From contig NZ_JACYVZ010000003.1 of assembly GCF_014857925.1 (NCBI RefSeq), positions 62,001 through 126,000 of the forward strand: a DNA stretch of 64,000 nt, read 5' to 3'. Below the pieces are notes generated by a model that was not told the origin of the DNA, made no database searches, and saw only the letters and a list, made by a program, of their open reading frames with translations. This DNA comes from Cysteiniphilum marinum (GTDB taxonomy: Bacteria; Pseudomonadota; Gammaproteobacteria; Francisellales; Francisellaceae). Positions 45,003 through 54,379 of the stretch are shown piece by piece (position 1 is the stretch's first letter; each line of letters begins with the position of its first letter). Position numbers and translations under genes: made by a program.

Positions 45003-47099
45003 TTACTCAGTGACGTGTGATTGAATCGCAGTAATTGCAATGGTGTAAATAATATCATCAACTGTCGCCCCACGTGACAGATCATTAACTGGCTTGTTTA
45101 GCCCTTGTAATACAGGACCTATACTTAAGACATCGGCACTTCTCTGCACGGCTTTATAGGTTGTATTGCCGGTGTTTAAATCTGGAAAAATCAATACATT
45201 GGCATATCCGGCAACGGCACTATTAGGTGCCTTTTTTTGAGCAACTGAAAGCGTTGTGGCAGCATCATATTGCAAGGGACCATCAACGATCAGATCAGGG
45301 CGTTTTGTTTTAACCAATTCAGTCGCAGATTTGACTTTATCAACATCGGCACCATGACCTGAGTCTCCTGTGCTATAACTGATCATGGCAATTTTAGGAT
45401 CAATACCAAATGCTGTGGCAGACTCAGCGCTTTGAATAGCGATTTCAGCTAATTGCTCGGTTGTGGGATCAGGGTTAACTGCACAATCGCCATAAACTAG
45501 TACTTGATCTTCAAGGCACATGAAAAATACCGACGAGACAATCGAGCAGTTAGGTTTTGTTTTAATGATTTTAAGTGCGGGGGAAATGGTATGTGCGGTG
45601 GTATTTAAAGCACCTGCAACTAAGCCATCAACATCTGACATATATAACATCATGGTTGCAAGGGTTACATTATCTTCAAGGGCATCACTCGCCATAATTT
45701 CGGTCATGCCTTTGTGTTTGCGCGCATTGATAAGCGGCTTGAGATACTGAGCTTTGATGCTATCGGGATCAATTGTGATGACTTTATCCGATAAGTGTAA
45801 GCCTTGCTTTTTGGCAATCTCGATTACATCGTCACGTTTCGCTAATAAGATGCAAGTAGCAACCTTGCGTTCACTACAGAAAATAGCAGCTTCAATCGTG
45901 CGCGGTTCTAAACCCTCGGGTAGGATGATACGTTTGGTGACTTCAGTTGCACGCTTGATTAGATAATGACGAAACGCCGGTGGCGATAGTTTGGTTGGTG
46001 CGGGTGTTGCCGTAAGCTTGCGTGTAACCATATCGACATCAATGCATTCAGCAATGGATGATCGTAAGAGATTTAAACGTGTTATATCATCTTTAGGAAT
46101 GCTGCTGTAATCAATATCAGCTAATTTTAAAATGGTGCTAATGCTCTTATTGTAAGTTACAAAGATAGGTAAAGACATGCGTTTAGCCGCATCAAGACAG
46201 AAATCAAGCACGGCACGATTGGCAAGGGAGAAGGCAGTTAATATTAATCCTGCGATTTTAATGCCTTTTTGTGCGGCAACTGTCGCTGCGAGAATAATAT
46301 CACTGCGATCAGCAGCTGTGATGATTAATGTGCCTGGTTTGATTTCGTCTAAGGTGTGATCGACGGTACGCGAACACATGGTGACGACATGCACACGGCG
46401 CTCAAGATCAAAGCCCTCAAAAAGTGCAGTTAAATTTAAACGATTGGCGATATCAATAACACGTGGATAGGTAAGATTATTTTGCCAATGTGTTATCCCG
46501 AGTAAATTCAGATGATTACTGTTAAAGATAGTTAATGCCTTAATATCTGATTTTGTAAGGCTTGGCGTGCTACTGTTAATATCTTCATCTAACAAGCTAA
46601 AACGATTTTTGCCATCACCATCAATTGGCGCGTTAAGTTTAGTAACAATGGCGCCTAAGAGCGCATCTTGGGGAATTTGCTGTTGATATAGCTTCAGTTG
46701 AATCTCAAGGTCTTTTAGCGTCTTATATCCTTGGCGTGCAATGAGGATAACATTAGCATTAAACGCGCGAATAAGTGTTTTATTAAAGAGATTGATATAA
46801 GCGTTTAGCCATTCAAATTGATTATGATTATGTTCTTTGATAAACACGCCATCAATTAAGGTAATATCACTGTTTTGACTAACTTTATCGTAGATATTAA
46901 GCAAGTATTCAAAGAAGTCTTTCATTTTATTTTGTTGAAAATAATGCTCAATTTCAGAAGACGAGATTTCCGCATCAAATAACGGATTAAACAGCTTAAC
47001 GCGATAACCACGCTGTTCAAAGGCATATCTTAAGCCTTGTTTTAACGAGAACAAGCCAACACCTTGACCGGTAGGTAGTAGTATGATTGGTAGACTCAT
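45003..47099 (-). CDS. pta: phosphate acetyltransferase
   Basis: Interconverts acetyl-CoA and acetyl phosphate. At 698 residues it is the long enterobacterial form: an N-terminal P-loop-like domain (LPTGQGVGLFSLKQGL) and a central DRTGG domain (ITAADRSDIILAATVAAQKG). The catalytic C-terminal part has RIILPEGLEPRTIEAAIFC, DGLVAGALNTTAHTISPALK, MISYSTGDSGHGADVDKV and the terminal NDLSRGATVDDIIYTIAIT. It overlaps ackA by four bases. With ackA it makes ATP from acetyl-CoA and excretes acetate, a pathway that fits the fermentative or micro-oxic setting suggested by the neighbouring hydrogenase. Confidence 0.95.
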   Translation of the reverse strand: MSLPIILLPTGQGVGLFSLKQGLRYAFEQRGYRVKLFNPLFDAEISSSEIEHYFQQNKMKDFFEYLLNIYDKVSQNSDITLIDGVFIKEHNHNQFEWLNAYINLFNKTLIRAFNANVILIARQGYKTLKDLEIQLKLYQQQIPQDALLGAIVTKLNAPIDGDGKNRFSLLDEDINSSTPSLTKSDIKALTIFNSNHLNLLGITHWQNNLTYPRVIDIANRLNLTALFEGFDLERRVHVVTMCSRTVDHTLDEIKPGTLIITAADRSDIILAATVAAQKGIKIAGLILTAFSLANRAVLDFCLDAAKRMSLPIFVTYNKSISTILKLADIDYSSIPKDDITRLNLLRSSIAECIDVDMVTRKLTATPAPTKLSPPAFRHYLIKRATEVTKRIILPEGLEPRTIEAAIFCSERKVATCILLAKRDDVIEIAKKQGLHLSDKVITIDPDSIKAQYLKPLINARKHKGMTEIMASDALEDNVTLATMMLYMSDVDGLVAGALNTTAHTISPALKIIKTKPNCSIVSSVFFMCLEDQVLVYGDCAVNPDPTTEQLAEIAIQSAESATAFGIDPKIAMISYSTGDSGHGADVDKVKSATELVKTKRPDLIVDGPLQYDAATTLSVAQKKAPNSAVAGYANVLIFPDLNTGNTTYKAVQRSADVLSIGPVLQGLNKPVNDLSRGATVDDIIYTIAITAIQSHVTE

Positions 47100-48295
47100 G
47101 CTTGATCCTTAACACTTAATAATATTTGACAACTTTGTGCAATCATTCGCTCTTCATCGGTTTTGAGTACCATAATGCGTTTGCTGCCTTTAGCGTGAAC
47201 TTCAATTGCTTGTGCGGCATTTTCATTGCGCGCAGTATCAATGGCAAAGCCGCTGAACTTAAGTCGATTGATGATTTGTTGACGTACTAAGGAGCTGTTT
47301 TGACCAATGCCTGCGGTAAAAATAAGCCCATCAAGTTGATCAAAATACATAAGATAGCTCGCAATGAAGCCCGCGACACGGTGACTAAATATATCCAGTG
47401 CTAATCTCGCTTGCTTTACTTCCTTTAATTCGATATCAGGATTGTCAATAAGATATTCAATTTCACGCATATCACTTAACCCACATAAGCCAAGCAAGCC
47501 ACTTTGCTTGTTTAATAGCTGATTAATCTCATTGATATCCATATTAAGCATCTGTTGCAGATAGCTAAAAATACCAGGGTCAATAGTGCCAGAGCGCGTA
47601 CCCATGACCAGTCCATCCAACGGCGTAAACCCCATGCTGGTATTGATGCTTTTACCATTTTTGATTGCGGTAATACTGCAGCCATTGCCTAGATGCGCGC
47701 AGATGAAATTGCCTTGTGTAAGAGATAGATGTTGAGCGGCAGCTTGTGCAATATACTGGTGACTTATTCCATGAAAGCCATATTTTCTAATATGTAGATC
47801 TTCATAAAGCGTATTGGGGATGGCATAGCGATAGATTTCCTCAGGTATACTCTGGTGGAAAGCCGTATCAAAGACAGCAATCTGAGGTGTCGATTCAAAA
47901 TGCTGCTGACAAAACTCAATACCTTCGAGGTTGGCAGGGTTATGCAAGGGAGCTAAAGGGATAAGCGCACGAATTTTAGCAATAACATCATCTATTACAA
48001 TAACAGCACGATCGAAATGATGCCCACCATGCACCACGCGATGCCCTATAGCAATAATTTGACTGAAATAGTCTTGCTGCTTTAAAAAACCAATAATTTT
48101 GGCAAATGCTTGATGGTAATTAAGTGATGAAGTTTCTGTCTTAGTTTGCCCATTAATGGAAATGCTTAACGTTGTTTCTTTGGTATTAATTTTATCAACC
48201 AGTCCAACGAGCTTCTGTAGCAATGTATTGTGATCATAAAGTGAGAATTTAATTGAGGAGCTGCCACAATTAAAAACAAGAAAGTACTGTGCCAT
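47096..48295 (-). CDS. ackA: acetate kinase
   Basis: Transfers phosphate between acetyl phosphate and ADP. Signatures are FLVFNCGSSSIKFSLYD at the N-terminus, the substrate region GHRVVHGGHHF, FDTAFHQSIPEEIYRYAIP, RKYGFHGISHQYIA, CAHLGNGCSITAIKNGKSINTSMG, and FTAGIGQNSSLVR. 399 residues, usual length. It is divergent from the hyp/hyd operon across a 213-bp gap; I looked there for an FNR-type site and found none. Confidence 0.96.
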   Translation of the reverse strand: MAQYFLVFNCGSSSIKFSLYDHNTLLQKLVGLVDKINTKETTLSISINGQTKTETSSLNYHQAFAKIIGFLKQQDYFSQIIAIGHRVVHGGHHFDRAVIVIDDVIAKIRALIPLAPLHNPANLEGIEFCQQHFESTPQIAVFDTAFHQSIPEEIYRYAIPNTLYEDLHIRKYGFHGISHQYIAQAAAQHLSLTQGNFICAHLGNGCSITAIKNGKSINTSMGFTPLDGLVMGTRSGTIDPGIFSYLQQMLNMDINEINQLLNKQSGLLGLCGLSDMREIEYLIDNPDIELKEVKQARLALDIFSHRVAGFIASYLMYFDQLDGLIFTAGIGQNSSLVRQQIINRLKFSGFAIDTARNENAAQAIEVHAKGSKRIMVLKTDEERMIAQSCQILLSVKDQA

Positions 48296-48508
48296 AGGCT
48301 AAAAACTCTTGAGACTTAAGTGCTACTCACTATAGCCTAAGACAGTAGTTTATTGGAAATCTAAACACAAACTAAGATCACAAAAATAAACAAAACTTGC
48401 GTTATGTCATTATTTGCGACTTTAGTGCATTAAATAATACAGTCATACTGTTTTCACTTATTTATTGTGTGCTAATCTAACCTACAGTGATATATCGGTC
48501 GATAAGTT

Positions 48509-48880
48509 ATGCATGAATTTTCATTGTGCCAAAGTGTGATTACGATTGTGCTTGATAAAGCAAAAAGCATGGGATATGAGGCACAAGCCGTGCGACAAAT
48601 TGAACTATGTGTTGGGCAATTGGCTGGTGTTGATACTGAGTCCATGCGCTTTTGGTTCCCAGTTGCTGCTAAAGATACACCATTAGCGCAGAGTATCTTA
48701 AATATTACGGTCAAACCGGCATGGGCACATTGCTTAACATGTACCCATGATTATCAATTATCAAAGTTTTATGATGCATGTCCTAAATGTCAAAGTCATG
48801 ATAAAAAAATACTGATAGGTCAAGATATGTTGGTGGAAAAAATTGAGTTTGTAACGTCAGAAGAAAATAATAAGAGTTAA
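48509..48880 (+). CDS. hypA: hydrogenase nickel-insertion protein HypA
   Basis: A nickel metallochaperone that works with HypB to load nickel into the hydrogenase large subunit. The nickel-binding start MHEFSLCQSVI contains the essential His2. The zinc site is CLTCTHDY followed by ACPKCQS. 123 residues. First gene of the hyp-hyd unit. Its last codons and TAA stop are made by the first unit of a TAAGAGT tandem array, so the C-terminal Lys-Ser is repeat-encoded. Confidence 0.94.
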   Translation: MHEFSLCQSVITIVLDKAKSMGYEAQAVRQIELCVGQLAGVDTESMRFWFPVAAKDTPLAQSILNITVKPAWAHCLTCTHDYQLSKFYDACPKCQSHDKKILIGQDMLVEKIEFVTSEENNKS

Positions 48881-48940
48881 GAGTTAAGAGTTAAGAGTTA
48901 AGAGTTAAGAGTTAAGAGTTAAGAGTTAAGAGTTAAGAGT
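48871..48940 (+). repeat. tandem array of ten TAAGAGT heptamers between hypA and hypB
   Basis: Exactly ten perfect copies of TAAGAGT fill 48871-48940, followed by a degenerate copy that becomes the AAGGAG ribosome site of hypB (48942-48947). Each unit contains a stop codon, and since 7 is not a multiple of 3 the array closes all three frames. Copy number would change hypA-hypB spacing, not the coding sequence. Confidence 0.95.
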
Positions 48941-48953
48941 TAAGGAGTAAGTT

Positions 48954-49694
48954 ATGTGTACAACTTGTGGTTGTAGCGATTCTGAGCATACGCATCAACA
49001 TGTGCATGACCATCATCAGCATGATCATGGGGTTGATAGTGTCAAATTAGAAAAGGCAATTTTGGCAGCAAATGATCAATATGCACAAGCCAATCGTGAG
49101 ATTTTGAGCGCTAAAAATGCGCTAGCATTTAATTTTGTATCTAGTCCAGGTTCGGGCAAAACCTCATTGCTTGAAAAGACGATTGCTAAGCTTCATGCTG
49201 AGCACCCAATCGTTGTGGTTGAAGGTGATCAACAAACTGAAATCGATGCTAATCGAATCCGTAAAGCAGGGGCGAAAGCCTATCAGATCAATACTGGCAA
49301 AGCATGTCACTTGGATGCGCATATGGTTGGACATGCGTATGAACATTTAGACATTCAAGAAAACAGTTTTGTCTTTATTGAGAATGTCGGTAATTTGATT
49401 TGTCCGGCAATGTTCGATTTAGGTGAAAAGCATCGCATTGCTGTGATTTCAGTGACAGAAGGTGATGATAAACCATTGAAATATCCGGATATGTTTTATC
49501 ATGCGGATACCGTGATTATTAATAAAACGGATCTACTGCCGTATGTTGATTTCAGTGTTGAGCGTTGCATTGAAAATATTCGTAAAATTCGTCGTGATAT
49601 TCGATTTTTTGAGCTTTCGGTTAAAACGGAAGAGGGGTTTGATAACTGGTTAAACTGGCTATCTTCTTTAATAAATTTGAAAGAAAGGGTATAG
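48954..49694 (+). CDS. hypB: hydrogenase nickel-incorporation GTPase HypB
   Basis: A SIMIBI-class GTPase that drives nickel transfer from HypA. The N-terminus holds a metal-binding CTTCGC motif and a histidine-rich stretch (HTHQHVHDHHQHDHG), suggesting nickel storage as well as delivery. G1 is SSPGSGKTSLLEK, then VVEGDQQTEIDANRI, ENVGNLICPAMFDLGE, and the G4 motif INKTDLLPY. 246 residues. The ribosome site is the end of the heptamer array; hypF starts 66 bases later. Confidence 0.95.
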   Translation: MCTTCGCSDSEHTHQHVHDHHQHDHGVDSVKLEKAILAANDQYAQANREILSAKNALAFNFVSSPGSGKTSLLEKTIAKLHAEHPIVVVEGDQQTEIDANRIRKAGAKAYQINTGKACHLDAHMVGHAYEHLDIQENSFVFIENVGNLICPAMFDLGEKHRIAVISVTEGDDKPLKYPDMFYHADTVIINKTDLLPYVDFSVERCIENIRKIRRDIRFFELSVKTEEGFDNWLNWLSSLINLKERV

Positions 49695-49760
49695 CTTAAG
49701 GTCGTTTTTCTTTTGTCTTTAGCTGGGTGTGGCAAATTTTTTGAATTGGTTAGGTAATAA

Positions 49761-52046
49761 ATGGGTATAACAGCAGTCAGAATCACAGTTAATGGCATTG
49801 TCCAAGGTGTGGGCTTTAGACCATTTATTTATGTATTGGCGGTAAAAAACGATTTATTTGGCAGCGTGCAAAATACGCTTCACGGTGTTGAGATTATTCT
49901 GCAAACGACACATCAGGAAGCTAAGAAGTTTTGCACATTGATGAGGCAACAATTACCTAAGCTTGCACAAATTGAACATATCAAAATGACTGAAATCACT
50001 GTTGTTAAAGCATTTGATCATTTTAGTATTTTAGCCAGTAGTGAAGGGAAGTCCGAGACCAAAATTCCAGCCGATAGTGTTATTTGTGACGACTGCCTGA
50101 GTGAGCTATTTGATCCAAATAGTCGCTATTATCTTTATCCTTTCACGAGTTGTACTTATTGTGGTCCGCGCTTTAGTGTTACCGAGTCTTTGTCTTATGA
50201 TCGAGAAACGACGACGTTTTCCAAGTTTCCATTATGTGATGATTGCTCGAGTGTTTATCGCAATCCTTTAGATCGACGTTATCACGCGCAAACAACGGCT
50301 TGTTATGCGTGTGGCCCCAAATTATCTCATGCTTTTTCTGATATGGTGCAAATACTGAAACAAGGTGACATTTTAGCGTTGAAAATACATAGCGGGTTTA
50401 AACTGGTTGTCGATGCTAAAAATGAAGTAGCGATTACGCGCTTAAGACAACGCAAAAAAAGACCGTCTAAACCTTTCGCATTAATGGCATTAAATCAAGC
50501 TAGCATTGAGCAATATGTACAGTGTAATCAAGAAGAAAGTACGCTATTAAACTCGTCAGCTCGTCCAATTGTATTGTTAGAAAAGAAAACAACGACTCAG
50601 CTGCCGAAAATGCTCGCACCTGATCTTAATGAGCTTGGTGTGATGTTACCAAGTTCAGCCGTTGATTATTTGCTTTTTTATTATCTCTTAGGTCAACCTA
50701 AAGATCGTGATTGGTTGCATCAAGCAAATGATCTATTACTGGTAGTGACAAGTGCTAATTTATCTGGTGGCAGTATTATTGCAGACAATGATCAAGCTTA
50801 TCAATTGCTAGCACCCATTGCCGATATGATCGTGAGTGATGATAGACAAATTGCGATGCAAAGTGACGATAGCGTGATGCGCGTGGTTTTAGATAAATCA
50901 ATAATGATCCGTCGCGCGCGTGGTTTTGTGCCATTAACGATTAAGCTTAATCATGAATTACCTTGTGTCTTTGCGACGGGGGCTTTGTTGAAAAACACCT
51001 TTTGTTTTGTCAGCCACAATGAAGCCTATCTTTCACAATATATTGGTGATATGGATAGTGTCGATAGTATTGAATACTTTGAAAAAGCATTTCATCACTA
51101 TCAACATTTATTTGGCGTGAGTTTCAATGCAGTGGCGTGTGACTTGCATCCGGATCTGTATACGACTGAGTTTGCTGAGCGCTTAAAATTACCGCTTATT
51201 CGTGTGCAACATCATGAGGCGCATATTGCTGCAGCTATGGCGGAGTATGCGTTACAAGGTCAAGTATTAGCGATTGTGCTTGATGGTTTTGGCTTGGGTG
51301 ATGATGGTGTGGCGCGAGGTGGTGAGCTTTATCATTGTGATATTGAAGTACTTAAATTTACACGAATATCAGCGCTTCAATCTATGCCTTATTTAGGTGG
51401 TGATCGTGTGCAAAAAGAGCCATGGCGTATGGCGCTTAGCTTGTGTGTTGACTTGGGATTAAAAGTACCAAAGCATCTATTGGCAAATGAAAAAGCGCCA
51501 AGTTTTTTGCAATTACTTGAGAAAAACAAAGAAAACCTAGCATATACGACAAGTATGGGTCGCCTATTTGATGGTGTAGCAAGTTTGTTAGATATTTGTC
51601 ACGACAACACCTTTGAAGCAGAAGCTGCAATGAAACTTGAAGCATTGGTTAACGTACCTAGGGTTGATAAAAGCTTGATTGATATAAACAATAATCAACT
51701 GGATGTATCACAATTAGTCGCAAGAATAATAGGTATGCCAAAAGACAAAGGCAGTGAGCTATTTCATGGAACCCTAGCTTATGCTTTAGCCTTATGGGCG
51801 CATGAGAGTGCAGTCAACAAAGGTATTACTCAAGTGATATTAACCGGTGGTTGTTTTCAAAACAAAGTACTGTTAACTCAAGTTGTACAGTACCTAGAAA
51901 CATTTGGCTTAGAGGCGATTGTGTCACAAAAAATCCCAGTCAATGATGGTGGAATCAGTTTAGGGCAAGCATGGCTTGCTGCGAATAAATTAAACAAGGA
52001 GAAAAAGCATGTGCTTAGCGATTCCTGCGCAAATTATAGCGCTTAA
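49761..52046 (+). CDS. hypF: carbamoyltransferase HypF
   Basis: Makes the cyanide ligands of the active-site iron from carbamoyl phosphate by carbamoylating HypE. Domains in order: acylphosphatase-like (residues 1-90, GIVQGVGFRPFIYVL), a double zinc-finger region with cysteines C109/C112, C131/C134, C159/C162 and C181/C184, a YrdC-like domain (KRPSKPFALMALNQ), and a Kae1-like domain (VQHHEAHIAAAMAEY, LDGFGLGDDGVARGGEL). The C-terminal LTGGCFQNKVL is also typical. 761 residues, full length. hypC begins 38 bases before its stop. Confidence 0.95.
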   Translation: MGITAVRITVNGIVQGVGFRPFIYVLAVKNDLFGSVQNTLHGVEIILQTTHQEAKKFCTLMRQQLPKLAQIEHIKMTEITVVKAFDHFSILASSEGKSETKIPADSVICDDCLSELFDPNSRYYLYPFTSCTYCGPRFSVTESLSYDRETTTFSKFPLCDDCSSVYRNPLDRRYHAQTTACYACGPKLSHAFSDMVQILKQGDILALKIHSGFKLVVDAKNEVAITRLRQRKKRPSKPFALMALNQASIEQYVQCNQEESTLLNSSARPIVLLEKKTTTQLPKMLAPDLNELGVMLPSSAVDYLLFYYLLGQPKDRDWLHQANDLLLVVTSANLSGGSIIADNDQAYQLLAPIADMIVSDDRQIAMQSDDSVMRVVLDKSIMIRRARGFVPLTIKLNHELPCVFATGALLKNTFCFVSHNEAYLSQYIGDMDSVDSIEYFEKAFHHYQHLFGVSFNAVACDLHPDLYTTEFAERLKLPLIRVQHHEAHIAAAMAEYALQGQVLAIVLDGFGLGDDGVARGGELYHCDIEVLKFTRISALQSMPYLGGDRVQKEPWRMALSLCVDLGLKVPKHLLANEKAPSFLQLLEKNKENLAYTTSMGRLFDGVASLLDICHDNTFEAEAAMKLEALVNVPRVDKSLIDINNNQLDVSQLVARIIGMPKDKGSELFHGTLAYALALWAHESAVNKGITQVILTGGCFQNKVLLTQVVQYLETFGLEAIVSQKIPVNDGGISLGQAWLAANKLNKEKKHVLSDSCANYSA

Positions 52047-52245
52047 TGGCGATGACCAAGCGCTGGTTAATATTGGTGGTGTGCGCAAAGAGATTTCCTT
52101 GGCATTATTAAAAGATCAGGTTGATATCAATGATTATGTGATTGTGCATGTTGGCTTTGCGCTTAGTAAACTAGATGAAGCTCAAGCCAAACAAACGTTA
52201 AAAGATTTCGCTGACATGTTACAACAAGATCGAGGTGATCTATGA
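52009..52245 (+). CDS. hypC: hydrogenase assembly chaperone HypC
   Basis: A 78-residue chaperone of the HypC/HybG family that carries the Fe(CN)2CO unit with HypD and guides it to the large subunit. The essential start MCLAIPAQI contains Cys2, and VNIGGVRKEISLALL followed by YVIVHVGFALSKLDE is typical. It overlaps hypF by 38 bases and hypD by four, so all are translated as one coupled set. Confidence 0.93.
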   Translation: MCLAIPAQIIALNGDDQALVNIGGVRKEISLALLKDQVDINDYVIVHVGFALSKLDEAQAKQTLKDFADMLQQDRGDL

Positions 52246-53342
52246 ACTATATTGAGGTTTTTCGCGATCCAAAAGTCGCCAAAGGACTTATTGCTGAGAT
52301 TAACAATAGTGTGCAAAGTGGGCGAAAATATCACCTGATGGAGTTTTGTGGCGGTCACACGCATGCGATTCATCGTTATGGTATCACAGGACTGTTGCCA
52401 GCTGAGATTAAGATGATTCACGGTCCAGGTTGTCCTGTATGTGTGCTACCGGTTGCACGCGTTGATCAGGCGATTTTTCTTTCTTTACAGCCTAATGTGA
52501 TTTTTTGCAGTTATGCCGATATGTTGCGAGTGCCTGGCACAAACCAAGATAGTCTACTCAAAGCCAAAGCGCGCGGTGCGGATGTACGTATGATTTACTC
52601 AAGTGAAGATGCGTTAAAGTTGGCACAAGAGAATCCAGATAAAAAAGTGATCTTTTTTGCGATTGGCTTTGAAACGACAACACCACCGACAGCTGTTGTA
52701 TTGGATAAAGCATTAAAGTTAGGCTTGAATAACTTCTTTGTGTTTTGCAATCATGTGCTAACACCGATTGCGATGGAAGCCATCTTATCCGATGAAGTCA
52801 AAATTGATGGCTTTGTCGGCCCTTCACATGTCAGTATTGTTATTGGCAGTGATGCGTATCATGATGTAGCAACGCGCTTTGCCAAACCTGTGGTGATCGC
52901 GGGATTTGAACCTTTGGATGTATTGCAATCTATTGTGATGCTGATTCAGATGATTAATCGTGATGAGGTGGGTGTCAAAAACCAATACACACGTGCGGTA
53001 ACACACCAAGGCAACACCCTTGCACAGCAATTAATTGCTGAGTATTTAGAGTTACGAGATAGCTTTGAATGGCGTGGGTTAGGATTCATCCCCAAAAGTG
53101 CATTAAAGATTAATGGTAAATATGCACAGTTTGATGCTGAAGTGGTTTTTGATATACCAACCGTGAAAGGGCAAGAGCATAAGGCATGTGCATGTCCTGA
53201 TATCTTGCGAGGGGTCAAAGAGCCTAAAGACTGTAAGCTCTTTGGCGTTGCCTGCACACCAGAGCAGCCGATGGGAGCATGTATGGTTTCCTCTGAAGGA
53301 GCGTGTGCGGCACATTATCAATACCAAGGAGTGCCGGCATGA
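52242..53342 (+). CDS. hypD: hydrogenase iron-ligand assembly protein HypD
   Basis: An iron-sulfur scaffold for Fe(CN)2CO assembly. The three central motifs are present: FCGGHTHAIHRYG with the key cysteine C36, HGPGCPVCVLP, and GFETTTPPTAVVL. The C-terminal cysteines of the [4Fe-4S] cluster lie in ACACPDILRGVKEPKDCKLFG and CTPEQPMGAC. 366 residues. It overlaps hypC and hypE by four bases each. Confidence 0.95.
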   Translation: MNYIEVFRDPKVAKGLIAEINNSVQSGRKYHLMEFCGGHTHAIHRYGITGLLPAEIKMIHGPGCPVCVLPVARVDQAIFLSLQPNVIFCSYADMLRVPGTNQDSLLKAKARGADVRMIYSSEDALKLAQENPDKKVIFFAIGFETTTPPTAVVLDKALKLGLNNFFVFCNHVLTPIAMEAILSDEVKIDGFVGPSHVSIVIGSDAYHDVATRFAKPVVIAGFEPLDVLQSIVMLIQMINRDEVGVKNQYTRAVTHQGNTLAQQLIAEYLELRDSFEWRGLGFIPKSALKINGKYAQFDAEVVFDIPTVKGQEHKACACPDILRGVKEPKDCKLFGVACTPEQPMGACMVSSEGACAAHYQYQGVPA

Positions 53343-54364
53343 GTGTTAAATTAAACTTCAAATCAGGTGTGGTGGATCTCGCGATGGGTGCCGGTGGCAA
53401 AGCGATGAATCGCTTGATTGATCAGTTGATGAAGAAAGCTTTTGACAATGAGTATTTATCTCAAGGTGAGGATCAAGCAACGTTGCCAAATCTCAATGGT
53501 AAAATTGCGATGACAACCGATAGTTATGTAATTACGCCATATTTTTTCCCAGGTGGCAATATCGGCAGTTTAGCTGTTTATGGTACGGTGAATGATCTGG
53601 CAGTAGGAGGTGTGAAGCCGCGTTTTCTTTCGGTAGGCTTTATTCTAGAAGAAGGCTTGCCACTGAGTGATTTAAAAGTGATTGTTGAGTCAATGGCAGA
53701 AGCGGCAAAAGCCTCCCATGTTCAATTAGTAACAGGTGACACCAAAGTGGTTGAGAAAGGCAAAGGCGATGGTATTTTTATTAATACCACAGGGATAGGC
53801 GTTGTTATGAATGACTTTGTGACACATGAGCCATTAGTGAAAGGTGATTGCATCATTATCAATGGGGCGATTGCTGAGCATGGTGTTGCTGTGATGTCAA
53901 AGCGCGAGGGCTTAAGCTTTGATTGCGATGTCCAAAGTGATGCTATTAATCTAAATCATTTGCTTGAAAAGCTACATCAATCAGGTTGTCACATCAAGAC
54001 GATGCGTGATCCAACACGAGGCGGTGTTGCTGCCACCTTAAATGAATGGGCGAGCCAATATGAAGTAGGTATTAGCATTGATGAGTCTGCACTTGTCGTT
54101 AGTGAAGAAGTGCGTTCTGCTTGTGAGTTATTGGGCTTGGATCCGCTTTTTATTGCAAATGAAGGCAAGGTTTTAATTGTTTGTAATCAAAGCGAAGTTC
54201 AGAAGGTATTAGCATGTTTACAGCAAGACGAGTTAGGTAAAAATGCCAGTGTGATTGCTAAGGTTGATAAAGTAGGCAATGCATCGGTCAATATGCAAAC
54301 AAGCTTTGGCGGGCTTAGACGCGTTGATTGGCTAAGCGGCGAACAACTACCAAGAATTTGCTAA
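53339..54364 (+). CDS. hypE: hydrogenase expression/formation protein HypE
   Basis: Dehydrates the thiocarbamate on its C-terminal cysteine to a thiocyanate, the source of CN ligands. PurM-like fold with DLAMGAGGKAMNRLIDQL, TDSYVITPYFFPGGNIG, VTGDTKVVEKGKGDGIFINT, and MRDPTRGGVAATLNE. It ends in the required PRIC tail with the reactive terminal cysteine. ATG 53339 overlaps the hypD stop; an in-frame ATG at 53303 lies inside hypD and adds unrelated residues. 341 residues. Confidence 0.95.
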   Translation: MSVKLNFKSGVVDLAMGAGGKAMNRLIDQLMKKAFDNEYLSQGEDQATLPNLNGKIAMTTDSYVITPYFFPGGNIGSLAVYGTVNDLAVGGVKPRFLSVGFILEEGLPLSDLKVIVESMAEAAKASHVQLVTGDTKVVEKGKGDGIFINTTGIGVVMNDFVTHEPLVKGDCIIINGAIAEHGVAVMSKREGLSFDCDVQSDAINLNHLLEKLHQSGCHIKTMRDPTRGGVAATLNEWASQYEVGISIDESALVVSEEVRSACELLGLDPLFIANEGKVLIVCNQSEVQKVLACLQQDELGKNASVIAKVDKVGNASVNMQTSFGGLRRVDWLSGEQLPRIC

Positions 54365-54379
54365 GTATAAGGAGGAAGA

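Noticed and set aside
48296-48508. FNR-type site (TTGAT-N4-ATCAA) between ackA and hypA.
   Set aside because: No match with both half-sites was found; partial TTG or ATC motifs are not enough in AT-rich DNA.
48871-48940. Tandem TAAGAGT units considered as a CRISPR-like array.
   Set aside because: Units are seven bases, directly adjacent with no spacers, and no cas genes are present; it is a simple tandem repeat.
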